Below are positions 16,523 to 25,497 of a stretch of 34,495 nucleotides of DNA, piece after piece. The notes under the pieces are model-generated. The model had not been told where the DNA came from and made no database searches. It saw only the letters and a list, made by a program, of their open reading frames with translations. The translations under genes and the position numbers were made by a program. The DNA is from Flavobacteriia bacterium (GTDB taxonomy: Bacteria; Bacteroidota; Bacteroidia; Flavobacteriales_D; Crocinitomicaceae), in contig CANHVK010000019.1 in assembly GCA_947464135.1 (NCBI GenBank), positions 1-34,495 of the forward strand, given 5' to 3'. How positions within the stretch are numbered: position 1 is the stretch's first letter; every line of letters begins with the position of its first letter.

Positions 16523-17968
16523 ATGAAACCAATATATAAATTAATCATCGTATGTGTTTGTATAAGTAGTGTTTTCTCTTGCAATCAAAAAACTACTAAA
16601 TCTATTAGTAGTAACAAACAAAAATCGGTAGTGAGATCTCCATTTAAAAATGTGAATCTACCGATAGAGACCTTCGTTGTTAATCCAGGGCAAGATCAAA
16701 TCCTGACAACAGCCAATGGATCGAAGATCATTATAAACAAAGAAAGTTTAGTTAATGAAAATGGAGAACTAATCAAAGAACCCGTTACCATTTCATTAGA
16801 ATCATTTATGGATCCAGCAGAAATAATGACCGCAGGAATCCCTATGAAATATAGCGATGAATCGACTAAATCAAGCCCTTTTCAATCTGCAGGTATGTTT
16901 GATATTCAAGCTACTACAAATTCAGGAACAAAAGTGATGATTAACCAAGCACATCCTGTTTCTATGGAATTAGCAACCTATCGCACAGAAAAAGGATTTG
17001 ACAATTACTATTTGGATACCATGACTGGAAAATGGACAAAAACTGAAGCGGATAATTTACATTTAAATTTAGACAAAGAAGATGTCAAAAAACAACTTGC
17101 AAAGTTAAAATCAAAAACAGCTTTTAATGGTAATTTATTTGTTTTCAATTTTAATTTATTGTTAGATGAATTTTTAAATGATAATTATGAAAGCATTTAT
17201 CCATATATCGTAAATAAAAAGAAAAAATTACCATCTAAATTATTAAAATACGGAGTTGAAGCAGAAGATATTTGGGATTATCAATTAGTAATGCTGAACA
17301 ATAACGAAGTTCCTGCAGCTCTAATCGTTTGGGAAAAAGTATCGAAAGAAAAATTCCCTATATGGACTAAAAATCAAAATGCAAAACATCAAAAATTAGA
17401 TGGTAATCTTTATGAACTTTCTATAGAAAATCCGAATAATAAAGGTGAAATCTTCAAAACTAAAATAAGACCTAAAATGACGATTAAAAGTTTGTTTAAA
17501 GTTGATCCAGAAAAATGGTCTTCTGATTTTGCTCAAACGTTAAAAGAAATAGAAGAACAAGAAGTTACTTTATCTAAAATGAATGATTTATCAAGAACAT
17601 TACAAATCAATCAATTTGGGATTTATAACTGTGATCGTCTATACAAAGAACCTAATTCGTATCTATCAAATGTAGAATTTACATTCCCTAAAGGAAAACA
17701 TGGATTCACACCAGATCGTATATTTTATGTTAGTACACGAGATAAAATATGTATTGACTACGAGATTCGCAAAGAAAATACGTTAACACTTTGTAGCGAT
17801 CCAACAGCATCATTATTTACTGTACTTGAAGGAGATGTTCTTGCCCAAGTACCATCAGAAGAGCTAATGAAATGTTCTAATGAAAAACTTGGAAAACAGA
17901 CGCTTACTTTTAAATCAAAAGCAAAAATTCATAGTGTCAAAGACTTAAAAAAGTTAATGGGTATTTAA
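16523..17968 (+). CDS. Large lipoprotein of unknown function
   Basis: 481 residues. The signal ends at the lipobox VFSC with Cys20. The N-terminal domain (about 50-170) has GQDQILTTANGSKIIINKESLVNENG, EPVTISLESFMDPAEIMTAGIPM and AGMFDIQA. This looks like the strand-rich domain seen at the start of many Bacteroidota surface lipoproteins ('NGT.i.ip...f...G.pv.G.v'). The rest is mixed, with no catalytic motif that I can see. It lies 34 bases after the lysozyme-like gene and may be cotranscribed. A strong bidirectional terminator follows. Confidence 0.85.
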   Translation: MKPIYKLIIVCVCISSVFSCNQKTTKSISSNKQKSVVRSPFKNVNLPIETFVVNPGQDQILTTANGSKIIINKESLVNENGELIKEPVTISLESFMDPAEIMTAGIPMKYSDESTKSSPFQSAGMFDIQATTNSGTKVMINQAHPVSMELATYRTEKGFDNYYLDTMTGKWTKTEADNLHLNLDKEDVKKQLAKLKSKTAFNGNLFVFNFNLLLDEFLNDNYESIYPYIVNKKKKLPSKLLKYGVEAEDIWDYQLVMLNNNEVPAALIVWEKVSKEKFPIWTKNQNAKHQKLDGNLYELSIENPNNKGEIFKTKIRPKMTIKSLFKVDPEKWSSDFAQTLKEIEEQEVTLSKMNDLSRTLQINQFGIYNCDRLYKEPNSYLSNVEFTFPKGKHGFTPDRIFYVSTRDKICIDYEIRKENTLTLCSDPTASLFTVLEGDVLAQVPSEELMKCSNEKLGKQTLTFKSKAKIHSVKDLKKLMGI

Positions 17969-17973
17969 ATAAG

Positions 17974-18008
17974 AAAAGGGTGTCCGAAAAATTTCGAGAC
18001 ACCCTTTT
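17974..18008. terminator. Bidirectional terminator
   Basis: A perfect 11-bp stem (17974-17984 with 17998-18008, AAAAGGGTGTC and its complement) has an inner CGAAA/TTTCG extension and A- and T-tracts on either side. It serves the lipoprotein gene on the plus strand and the TPR membrane gene on the minus strand. Confidence 0.88.
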
Positions 18009-18027
18009 ATAAATTTAATTTAGTTGA

Positions 18028-18612
18028 TTATCTTTTTCTTGGAGTCTTTATTCTTCCTTTGTGCATTTGCGCCATACGCATTTGATTCTTAGAAGGTATT
18101 GCTCCTGTAAGTTGATCTCTCATCATTGAAATTTGATCTTTCAAAATGCCATTTTCATCTAACTTCTTAGCTTCACTTAACAAAGAAAGCGCTTCTTGTC
18201 TTCTTCCTGTTTGAGCTGTTAAGCCAGCTAAATGCATTCTGGCCATCGCATTATCTTGCTTCGTTCTCAATCCCATTTGCAGCGCTGTACGCATTAATTG
18301 CTCGCTTTTTGCAAAACCCATTTCTTGAGCTCCCATCATTGCCTTTAAATATAGAATATAAGCATGTTGCTTTTTAGGAAGCAAATCAGGGCGTGTTATT
18401 TTTTTGATATAATCGTGCGCTTTCTCTTGATTTCCTACACGCATTTGATTCAATGCCATAATCATGTATACATTTCTAAAAAATGTCAATACAACCAACG
18501 CGGTAACAAAAATCATCACTATTCCCCATCCCCAATGACCTGTTCCAAAAGAGTAAACCGTTAAAAATAAAGATGCTGCGGTAAGAATACAGCGAATAAT
18601 AAAACCTAACAT
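18028..18612 (-). CDS. Membrane-anchored TPR protein
   Basis: 194 residues. Two hydrophobic segments at about 2-22 and 27-55 are followed by a soluble helical region with TPR-like units (RVGNQEKAHDYIKKI, AKSEQLMRTALQMGL, GRRQEALSLLSEAKKLDENG). A basic tail (KGRIKTPRKR) ends the protein. It is predicted to be an inner-membrane protein with a cytoplasmic TPR domain; the partner is unknown. It starts 9 bases after the stop of the RidA gene and is likely in one transcript with it. Confidence 0.82.
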   Translation of the reverse strand: MLGFIIRCILTAASLFLTVYSFGTGHWGWGIVMIFVTALVVLTFFRNVYMIMALNQMRVGNQEKAHDYIKKITRPDLLPKKQHAYILYLKAMMGAQEMGFAKSEQLMRTALQMGLRTKQDNAMARMHLAGLTAQTGRRQEALSLLSEAKKLDENGILKDQISMMRDQLTGAIPSKNQMRMAQMHKGRIKTPRKR

Positions 18613-18621
18613 ATAAAATAA

Positions 18622-19056
18622 TTAATCGATAGTTGCTATACACTTCAACTCAATCGCAATGGGAGTTGGTAAAGAATTGATTTCACAAGTAGTTCTACAA
18701 GGTAAATTATCTTTAAAATATTCAGCATACAAACGATTATACGTATGAAAATCACGCTTCATATTCACTAAGAAAACAGTTACATCAACCAAATTTTCCC
18801 AACTAGAACCTGACTCTTCTAAAATTACTTTCACATTTTCAAAAACACTTCTACATTGTGCTTCAAAATCAAACTCAATGAAGTTGCCGTTTTTATCTAA
18901 TTTCAATCCTGGAACTTGAGAATCAGTAGCATCTGAACCTGCTGTACGTGGTCCAACTCCTGATAAAAACAACAAATTCCCTACTCTTCTTGCATGTGGA
19001 TATAAACCTACTGGCTTGGGTGCTTTTGATGTTGATATTCTTGAATTATCTGACAT
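18622..19056 (-). CDS. RidA-family (YjgF/YER057c/UK114) protein
   Basis: 144 residues from the ATG at 19056 (MSDNSR); an in-frame TTG at 19086 is rejected because the family fold begins after the ATG. Family marks are LFLSGVGPR near the N-terminus, AQCRSVFENVKVILEESGSSWENLVDVTVFLVN, and the substrate-binding Arg in LPCRTTCEI. RidA enzymes hydrolyse reactive enamine/imine intermediates. The GLYPHARRVGN start and the internal insert (SQVPGLKLDKNGNFIEFD) recall the 2-aminomuconate deaminase subgroup, but no kynurenine genes are visible here, so the substrate is left open. Confidence 0.87.
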   Translation of the reverse strand: MSDNSRISTSKAPKPVGLYPHARRVGNLLFLSGVGPRTAGSDATDSQVPGLKLDKNGNFIEFDFEAQCRSVFENVKVILEESGSSWENLVDVTVFLVNMKRDFHTYNRLYAEYFKDNLPCRTTCEINSLPTPIAIELKCIATID

Positions 19057-19110
19057 AATTGTAATTTTTGATGCAAATATAAGCAAACTAAAAAAGATAT
19101 TCCTTATTTA

Positions 19111-22014
19111 CTACCTAACGATGATAGGTTTTGAAACTTGTTTAAAATCTGAATTTATTAAATTGATATAGTAAGTACCTTTTGCAAAATCTGAAACATT
19201 TATATCAACAGAATTAACGTTTTTATTGAAATCAACTTCTTTAATAACCTTTCCTACGACATCTGTTAGTTTTATTTTATCAACTTTAAATTGAATATCC
19301 CATTTTACATTTACATGTTCATTCGTTGGATTAGGATAAATAATCAATTGATTTTCATATATCTCATCTATTTTAGTAGTTTCCTTTTTCTGACTACTTA
19401 TTGATAAATTGTCTAAATTAAGATCATTTACACCTTTATACATAAACTTAATTAAAGTAAACTGTTTTAAATAACTCCTATCGAAATCAGTAATCTCAAT
19501 ACTATTCCAATTTATAGTATCTTTTATTAATTTTTCATTTAGATTTAATTCAGAAATTTTATTCCAAGACATACCACAATCATCTGATAAAAAGATAAAT
19601 AAAGTGTCTTTATCAGCATTATTTTTAATTGTTTTTTTAACGTCGAAATTTATAAATACAGGAGTAGTATCTTTTAATTTAGAAAAATTTAATTGTTTAG
19701 ATATTATTGAACTATAATGAGCATTATCTGGTTTTAAAGTTAAAAACTGATTAACACTATTAGCTGTTTTTGTTAATTCTACGTTTTGTACATTGCTCGG
19801 ATTATACCAAAAATTATTGATTTGAAGAGATTTAATAGTATCAAAATTTTCTATAATTGGAAATGTCATCTTAGATGCATCAACAAGTACAAACCCTGAT
19901 TTTGTTATAGATTTTGTTGAGAATCCGTTACCAGCTGACAATGTCACATTATATAATCCTGGCTTAGTATATATAATAATTGGACGTTGTTCAATTGATG
20001 AACTTGGATACCCCCCTTGAAAAGTCCATTTCCATTGGGTAACATTCGAAGATAGGGTGTCACTAAAAAACACATTTGTACCCAAACAACTGAAATTATT
20101 TTTTGATACAAAATCTACATTATCGATTGTATATTCATATTTTGAATTTCCTGTAGGAGAAATTACAAGAGTATCTACTGGACCTGAAGGATACAAATTA
20201 ATATCATCTAAATAAAGATTATTTCCACCATTACCTTCAAACTCAAATTTGACTCTCGCATTAGAGTTCCAAAAAGAAGATGAAATATTAGTGATATGAA
20301 CTACTTTCCAATCAGCTTTAGAAGAAGGTTTCCAATCTACTGAAGCAATTAAATCATTTAGACTACTACCTGATAGTGTACGTCTAACAGTCCAAGTCTT
20401 ACCACAATCACCTGAAAAATAAACCCTTAATATCTCAGAATCCGTTGATAATATTTTTCTGTATGCATATTTAAAACTTAAAGTTACATCGGTCTGATTT
20501 TTTACTGATGATAAGTCAAAAGGAGCTGAAACAATAGCATCAATACTTTTAGTTTTGTCTTTAAAATTATTTAAAAATAAAGAAACAGTGTCTGAATAAC
20601 CTACCCCATTATTTATTTTAAAAGATTGATTATTAGCATCATTTACCACAGTCCAATATTGGGAATTTGATATTGATGAAATCTTTTGAAAATCTTCATA
20701 AAATGGTAATTTTAACGGCAATCCAGTAACCGTAATTGCGCCATCTACCGTCTTTGTTAACGACTTAACTCCATCAGAAACTGTTAGACTTACAGTATAC
20801 TTTCCAGGCTTGTCATACACTACTTTAGGATTCACTTCGTTCGAATAAGATGGTTTTCCTCCAGGAAATAACCATTTTCTGCTAGTTACATTATTAAATG
20901 AAACATCTGTAAAAGTTACTTCAGATCCTGAACAAATTGGATTTTTTTCATAATTAAAATCAACCGTACATAAAGTTTGGTTTAAAATACCAACTTGTCT
21001 TAAGTTTGACTCACTTGAAATAATATTTCTACCACCAATTGTAGAAAGCAAAGCTACTCGCATTCTATCAACCTGCCCCGGAGTAAACATCCTATTACAA
21101 TAGGAATAATCCATGTAATTTTCTACATTCGCTCTTGGACCACATGTTTTCTCGTCTAACTTGCAACTGGTAACCCCCATTGTCGGTGGAGTGTCATCTA
21201 CCTGATCTTGAACAGGATCATTACAACTAGCAGAATTTCCAGGATTATTATTTGGCCCCCAAGTATGCATCAAGTTTAACCAATGTCCTACTTCATGCGT
21301 TAAAGCTCTACTTTTTATTGCATTTGATGTACCTATACTACCAACATATACAGGTAATATCCAAATTGCGTTGGTCATTAAACTTCCATTTCCATACGGT
21401 CTGTAAGTATACCCAGCAGCACCTCCCAATGCTTTACAAATAAAAATATGCATGTATTTATTCCCCGTCCATTCGCCTCTGTAAACATCGTTTCCAGCTT
21501 TTATCAATGCAACTTGCTTACTTCCATTCGTCGTTGTATCCGTTGTATATGTTCTGGTTATACCTCTAAAACAAGTCCCATCAGGAGCAATAGTAGCCAT
21601 CTTAAATTCAATTTCTACATCTGATGGTAGGGAACTAAAATCTGGATGAACACTTTTAGCGTCAGCATTTTGCAACCTAAAATCTCTATTTAAAATTGCT
21701 AACGCATCAAAAATTTGTTCGTCTGAAATATTTTCTACCCCTCCACTATGCAAAACGTGAAATACAACCGGAATTGTATACACTGTTCCTCGTTTTCTAC
21801 CACTTGATTTATATCTTGCCTCTTCCCGCCTAAACTGAGCATCCTCCTCCTCATACTGTTTTCTGAATTCAGGATCTAATAATAATTCTTGCAGTTTTTT
21901 ATGTGTTGTACAATATTCTACATCTTCTCCTGGCCTAGCATTTGTATAATCAATGTTTTGACCATATAATCCTGTTAAAACAAAAACAGAAATAAACAAT
22001 ATATAATTTCTCAT
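19111..22014 (-). CDS. Secreted M43 metalloprotease with PKD domains and T9SS tail
   Basis: 967 residues from the ATG at 22014 (MRNYILFISVFVLTGLYGQ, a signal peptide); an upstream TTG at 22074 is rejected. The catalytic domain has HEVGHWLNLMH with zinc ligands His240, His244 and His250, and a downstream Met-turn region (CNRMFTPGQVDRM). These mark the pappalysin/cytophagalysin family M43. A PKD domain (GSEVTFTDVSF...PGKYTVSLTVSDG), an adhesion-like beta-sandwich, a second PKD and a second sandwich follow. The T9SS sorting domain (LIIYPNPTNEHVNVKW) ends the protein. It is likely a surface or extracellular protease that degrades proteins for nutrition. It is divergent from leuS. Confidence 0.93.
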   Translation of the reverse strand: MRNYILFISVFVLTGLYGQNIDYTNARPGEDVEYCTTHKKLQELLLDPEFRKQYEEEDAQFRREEARYKSSGRKRGTVYTIPVVFHVLHSGGVENISDEQIFDALAILNRDFRLQNADAKSVHPDFSSLPSDVEIEFKMATIAPDGTCFRGITRTYTTDTTTNGSKQVALIKAGNDVYRGEWTGNKYMHIFICKALGGAAGYTYRPYGNGSLMTNAIWILPVYVGSIGTSNAIKSRALTHEVGHWLNLMHTWGPNNNPGNSASCNDPVQDQVDDTPPTMGVTSCKLDEKTCGPRANVENYMDYSYCNRMFTPGQVDRMRVALLSTIGGRNIISSESNLRQVGILNQTLCTVDFNYEKNPICSGSEVTFTDVSFNNVTSRKWLFPGGKPSYSNEVNPKVVYDKPGKYTVSLTVSDGVKSLTKTVDGAITVTGLPLKLPFYEDFQKISSISNSQYWTVVNDANNQSFKINNGVGYSDTVSLFLNNFKDKTKSIDAIVSAPFDLSSVKNQTDVTLSFKYAYRKILSTDSEILRVYFSGDCGKTWTVRRTLSGSSLNDLIASVDWKPSSKADWKVVHITNISSSFWNSNARVKFEFEGNGGNNLYLDDINLYPSGPVDTLVISPTGNSKYEYTIDNVDFVSKNNFSCLGTNVFFSDTLSSNVTQWKWTFQGGYPSSSIEQRPIIIYTKPGLYNVTLSAGNGFSTKSITKSGFVLVDASKMTFPIIENFDTIKSLQINNFWYNPSNVQNVELTKTANSVNQFLTLKPDNAHYSSIISKQLNFSKLKDTTPVFINFDVKKTIKNNADKDTLFIFLSDDCGMSWNKISELNLNEKLIKDTINWNSIEITDFDRSYLKQFTLIKFMYKGVNDLNLDNLSISSQKKETTKIDEIYENQLIIYPNPTNEHVNVKWDIQFKVDKIKLTDVVGKVIKEVDFNKNVNSVDINVSDFAKGTYYINLINSDFKQVSKPIIVR

Positions 22015-22060
22015 AAACGATATTTTAAATACATAATATCCTATATGAATACTATGATAA

Positions 22061-22068
22061 CAAATATA
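22061..22068 (-). promoter_or_regulatory. -7 box of the M43 protease gene
   Basis: The minus strand reads TATATTTG, matching TAnnTTTG, 46 bases before the ATG at 22014. No clear -33 element is seen. Confidence 0.5.
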
Positions 22069-22101
22069 TAACAATTTATAGACTTAAATGGTTGTAAAAA
22101 G

Positions 22102-22136
22102 TTGCCATAATCTGTAACTTTTTTAATGTATCTTTG
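22102..22136 (+). promoter_or_regulatory. leuS promoter
   Basis: TTG (22102-22104) and TATCTTTG (22129-22136) are separated by 24 nt, close to the Bacteroidota pattern. The ATG of leuS lies 31 bases downstream of the -7 box. Confidence 0.55.
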
Positions 22137-22167
22137 AAATCCAATACAAGTCAATCATTTAAATTAA

Positions 22168-25011
22168 ATGGAATATAATTTTCGCGAAATCGAGTCCAAA
22201 TGGAAAAAGTTTTGGGCTGAAAATCAAACTTTCAAAACAGAAGATAACTCTGATAAACCTAAATTTTATGTGTTAGACATGTTTCCTTATCCTTCTGGAG
22301 CAGGACTACATGTAGGTCACCCACTAGGGTATATCGCTTCAGATATTTATGCACGTTATAAAAGATTAACTGGTCATAATGTACTGCATCCAATGGGATA
22401 TGATTCATTTGGATTACCTGCTGAACAATATGCTATCCAAACAGGACAACATCCAGTAATCACAACTGAAGATAACATTGCGCGTTACAGAGAACAATTA
22501 GACAATGTTGGTTTTTCATTTGATTGGTCAAGAGAAGTCCGCACATCAAGTCCGGAATATTACAAATGGACGCAGTGGATTTTTGCACAATTATTTGATT
22601 GCTACTATGATTATAAAACCAATAAAGCAGAAAGAATTTCTAAATTGATCTCCACTTTTGAACAAGATGGAAATGGAAATGTAAACGCTTGTGCTGATTG
22701 TGAAGTGATTTTCACTGCAGAAGATTGGAACACGTATTCTCCAAAAGAAAAAGAAGATATCCTTCAAACCTATCGTTTGGCTTTCTTGGCGGATTCTTGG
22801 GTAAATTGGTGTCCTAAATTAGGAACCGTTCTTGCAAACGACGAAATTATCAACGGTGTTTCTGAACGTGGTGGTCACCCAGTGGAACAAAAATTAATGC
22901 GTCAGTGGTCTATGCGTATCAAGGCATACGCTGAACGCTTACTAACAGGATTAGACACATTGGATTGGACTGATTCTGTAAAAGATATACAACGAAATTG
23001 GATTGGAAAATCAACAGGTTGTTCACTCTTCTTCCCTCTTTGGAGGGGGAATGAGGGGGAAGAAATTACCTATTCTCAAGATAACATTGAAGTTTTCACG
23101 ACTCGCCCTGATACCGTTTTTGGTGTTTCATTCGTTGTGTTAGCTCCTGAACATCCTTTAGTAGAAGAAATTACTACGGCTGAATACAAAGATGCTGTGG
23201 AAGCTTATAAAAAAGCGGCATCGTTAAAAACAGAAAGAGATCGTCAATCTGACGTGAAAAACATTACCGGACAATTTACAGGTGGTTATGTTCTTCATCC
23301 ATTTACAAACGAAAAAGTACAAATTTGGATTGGTGATTATGTACTTGCTTCTTATGGAACAGGTGCTGTCATGGCTGTGCCTTGTGGTGACCAACGCGAC
23401 TGGGATTTTGCAAACCATTTCAATTTAGAAATCAAAAATATTTTTGAAAACATTGATATTTCTGAAAGTGCTTACGCTGAAAAATCAGGTAAAATTGCGA
23501 ATTCAGATTTCCTATCTGGTTTAGAAATTAAAGAGGCGATGAAAATAGCCATCGAAGAAATTGAAAAACGTGGTTTAGGAAAAGGAAAAACAAATTACAG
23601 ATTACGTGACGCGGTGTTTTCAAGACAACGTTATTGGGGTGAACCTTTCCCTGTTTATTATAAAAATGGAATCCCAACGATTATTGAAACGCAACATTTA
23701 CCCATCATCCTTCCTGAAGTAGAAAAATATTTACCTACAGAAGACGGTGAACCACCATTAGGAAATGCTAAAACTTGGGCTTGGGATACAATTAAAAATA
23801 CAGTTGTTTCTAACGAACTGATTGATAACGTTTCTGTATTCCCACTAGAATTAAATACGATGCCAGGTTGGGCAGGTAGTTCTTGGTATTTCTTACGCTA
23901 TATGGATGCAAACAATGAATCAGAGTTCGTAAATAAAGAAAAAGCAGACTATTGGAAAAGTGTTGATTTATACATCGGTGGTTCTGAACACGCTACAGGT
24001 CACTTATTGTATGCTCGTTTTTGGAACATGTTCTTATTCGACCAAGGGTATATTTCTTTTCCTGAACCTTTCCAAAAAATGATTAATCAAGGAATGATTT
24101 TAGGAAGAAGTAGCTTTGTTTATAGAACGTTAGAAGGAAATACCATAGTTACTGCTTCGAAGAAAAATGAATACAATACGATTCCATTACACGTAGACAT
24201 TTCCTTAGTTGACAATGATAAATTAAACATCGAAGGATTCAAACAATGGCGTTCAGATTACGCTGATGCTGAATTCATTTTAGAAGATGATGGCACCTAC
24301 GTTTGTGGGTTTGAAGTTGAAAAAATGTCTAAATCAAAATTCAATGTTCAAACTCCTGATGAATTAGTTGAAAAATTTGGTGCAGATACTTTACGTATGT
24401 ATGAAATGTTCTTAGGACCGATTGAACAAGCAAAACCTTGGGATACCAAAGGCATAAATGGGGTAAGTAATTTCTTACGTAAATTCTGGAGATTATTCCA
24501 CCAAGGAGCTGATTATGCTTTTGAAATCACTGAAAGCGAACCAACTAAAGATGCGTTAAAAACATTACACAAAACCATTCAAAAAGTAACCGCTGATTTA
24601 GAACGATTCTCTTTCAATACAGGCGTTTCAAACTTTATGATTGCTTGTAATGAATTAAGCGATCAAAAATGCAATAACAGACAAATATTATCTGATTTAG
24701 TTGTTTTATTATCTCCATATGCACCCCATATTTGTGAAGAATTATGGATGAAATTAGGAAACGAAGCAGGATCTATCAATAAGGCAACCTATCCTAAATT
24801 TAATGAAGCATATTTAGTTTCAGATTCATTCTCTTACCCAATTTCTTTCAACGGAAAAGTACGTATCAAAGTAGATTTACCATCTTCAATGAATGCTAAA
24901 GAGATTGAAGATCACGTAATGGGAATGGCAGAATTGAACAAGTACTTAGAAGGAAAACAACCTAAAAAATTGATTGTTGTTCCTGGAAGAATTGTGAATA
25001 TTGTAGTGTAA
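22168..25011 (+). CDS. leuS: Leucyl-tRNA synthetase
   Basis: 947 residues. It charges tRNA-Leu with leucine in the cytoplasm. Visible class I marks: the HIGH-type motif HVGH in PYPSGAGLHVGHPLGY, DSFGLPAEQYA, the editing-domain motif TTRPDTVFG, the GSEHATGHLLYARFW segment, and KMSKSKFN in the signature loop. A long insert before KMSKS (SSFVYRTLEGNTIV to YVCGF) is usual for this phylum. The ATG at 22168 begins the expected MEYNFREIESKWKKFW. Residues 290-299 (PLWRGNEGEE) are odd: their DNA (23031-23062) matches the intergenic CCCCC/GGGGG repeat, so a palindromic element seems to be inserted in frame at the edge of the editing domain. Confidence 0.97.
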   Translation: MEYNFREIESKWKKFWAENQTFKTEDNSDKPKFYVLDMFPYPSGAGLHVGHPLGYIASDIYARYKRLTGHNVLHPMGYDSFGLPAEQYAIQTGQHPVITTEDNIARYREQLDNVGFSFDWSREVRTSSPEYYKWTQWIFAQLFDCYYDYKTNKAERISKLISTFEQDGNGNVNACADCEVIFTAEDWNTYSPKEKEDILQTYRLAFLADSWVNWCPKLGTVLANDEIINGVSERGGHPVEQKLMRQWSMRIKAYAERLLTGLDTLDWTDSVKDIQRNWIGKSTGCSLFFPLWRGNEGEEITYSQDNIEVFTTRPDTVFGVSFVVLAPEHPLVEEITTAEYKDAVEAYKKAASLKTERDRQSDVKNITGQFTGGYVLHPFTNEKVQIWIGDYVLASYGTGAVMAVPCGDQRDWDFANHFNLEIKNIFENIDISESAYAEKSGKIANSDFLSGLEIKEAMKIAIEEIEKRGLGKGKTNYRLRDAVFSRQRYWGEPFPVYYKNGIPTIIETQHLPIILPEVEKYLPTEDGEPPLGNAKTWAWDTIKNTVVSNELIDNVSVFPLELNTMPGWAGSSWYFLRYMDANNESEFVNKEKADYWKSVDLYIGGSEHATGHLLYARFWNMFLFDQGYISFPEPFQKMINQGMILGRSSFVYRTLEGNTIVTASKKNEYNTIPLHVDISLVDNDKLNIEGFKQWRSDYADAEFILEDDGTYVCGFEVEKMSKSKFNVQTPDELVEKFGADTLRMYEMFLGPIEQAKPWDTKGINGVSNFLRKFWRLFHQGADYAFEITESEPTKDALKTLHKTIQKVTADLERFSFNTGVSNFMIACNELSDQKCNNRQILSDLVVLLSPYAPHICEELWMKLGNEAGSINKATYPKFNEAYLVSDSFSYPISFNGKVRIKVDLPSSMNAKEIEDHVMGMAELNKYLEGKQPKKLIVVPGRIVNIVV
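23031..23062 (+). repeat. REP-like element inside leuS
   Basis: The stretch CTTCCCTCTTTGGAGGGGG with the following AATGAGGGGGAAG closely resembles the intergenic repeat at 25227-25255. It is read in frame as PLWRGNEGEE and has no stop in this frame. Confidence 0.6.
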
Positions 25012-25019
25012 CTAATTTA

Positions 25020-25305
25020 TTTTCCCTCCTTGAGGAGGGAAGAAGATAATACTCAATAATTCAATAATTTAAGATAGAAACAATCTCTTTCCCCCAGAGT
25101 TTACACTGAACTTGTTGAAGTGAAGGGGGATAAAGGGGGGGGATATCTAATTAGGTCACCTCCCTTAATCCCTCCTCAAGGAGGGAAGAAGATAATACTC
25201 AATAATTTAAGATAGAAACAATCTCTTTCCCCCTTTGAAGGGGGATAAGGGGGATGACAATAAATTTGATCTCCCACAAGTTTACACTGAACCTGTTTAA
25301 GTAAA
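25020..25305. repeat. Composite REP-like palindrome block 4
   Basis: The block fills 25012 to about 25310 after leuS. It holds CCCTCCTTGAGGAGGG (25024-25039) and CCCTCCTCAAGGAGGG (25169-25184), each followed by the same tail of about 50-55 bp (AGAAGATAATACTCAATAAT onward). It also has the CCCCC/GGGGG palindrome, once in expanded form around the TTACACTGAACTTGTTGAAG core (25092-25129) and once plain (25229-25244). The spacer is the reverse complement of that in blocks 1-3, so the block is mainly inverted relative to them. Confidence 0.83.
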
Positions 25306-25378
25306 GAGTCCCGATAGCTATCAAAAAGTATGAAGAAAAATTAATCCATTCATTTAAACTTATAATTTTAAAAATTTC

Positions 25379-25405
25379 TATCTTTGTTTTAATCTCAAAC
25401 GAGAT
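25379..25405 (+). promoter_or_regulatory. Promoter -7 box and 5'-end hairpin of paralogue D
   Basis: TATCTTTG (25379-25386) matches TAnnTTTG. A perfect ATCTC-AAAC-GAGAT hairpin (25392-25405) begins about where transcription should start. The same block precedes paralogue C. The leader would be about 105 nt. Confidence 0.5.
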
Positions 25406-25461
25406 GTATTTATTTAAAAATAAGCGCATTCATTGTTCCACGCTTTTATATTTTTTAATTT

Positions 25462-25479
25462 CTACTACGGAACAAGTAG
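25462..25479 (+). promoter_or_regulatory. Leader hairpin of paralogue D
   Basis: CTACT, the 8-nt loop ACGGAACA and AGTAG form a stem-loop 18 bases upstream of the ATG. It corresponds to the hairpin at 8197-8214 upstream of paralogue C. Confidence 0.5.
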
Positions 25480-25497
25480 AACTCAAATCTCTTTAAT

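Noticed and set aside
22015-22074. Upstream TTG start for the M43 protease
   Set aside because: It would bury the signal peptide behind 20 residues; the ATG at 22014 begins a standard signal sequence.
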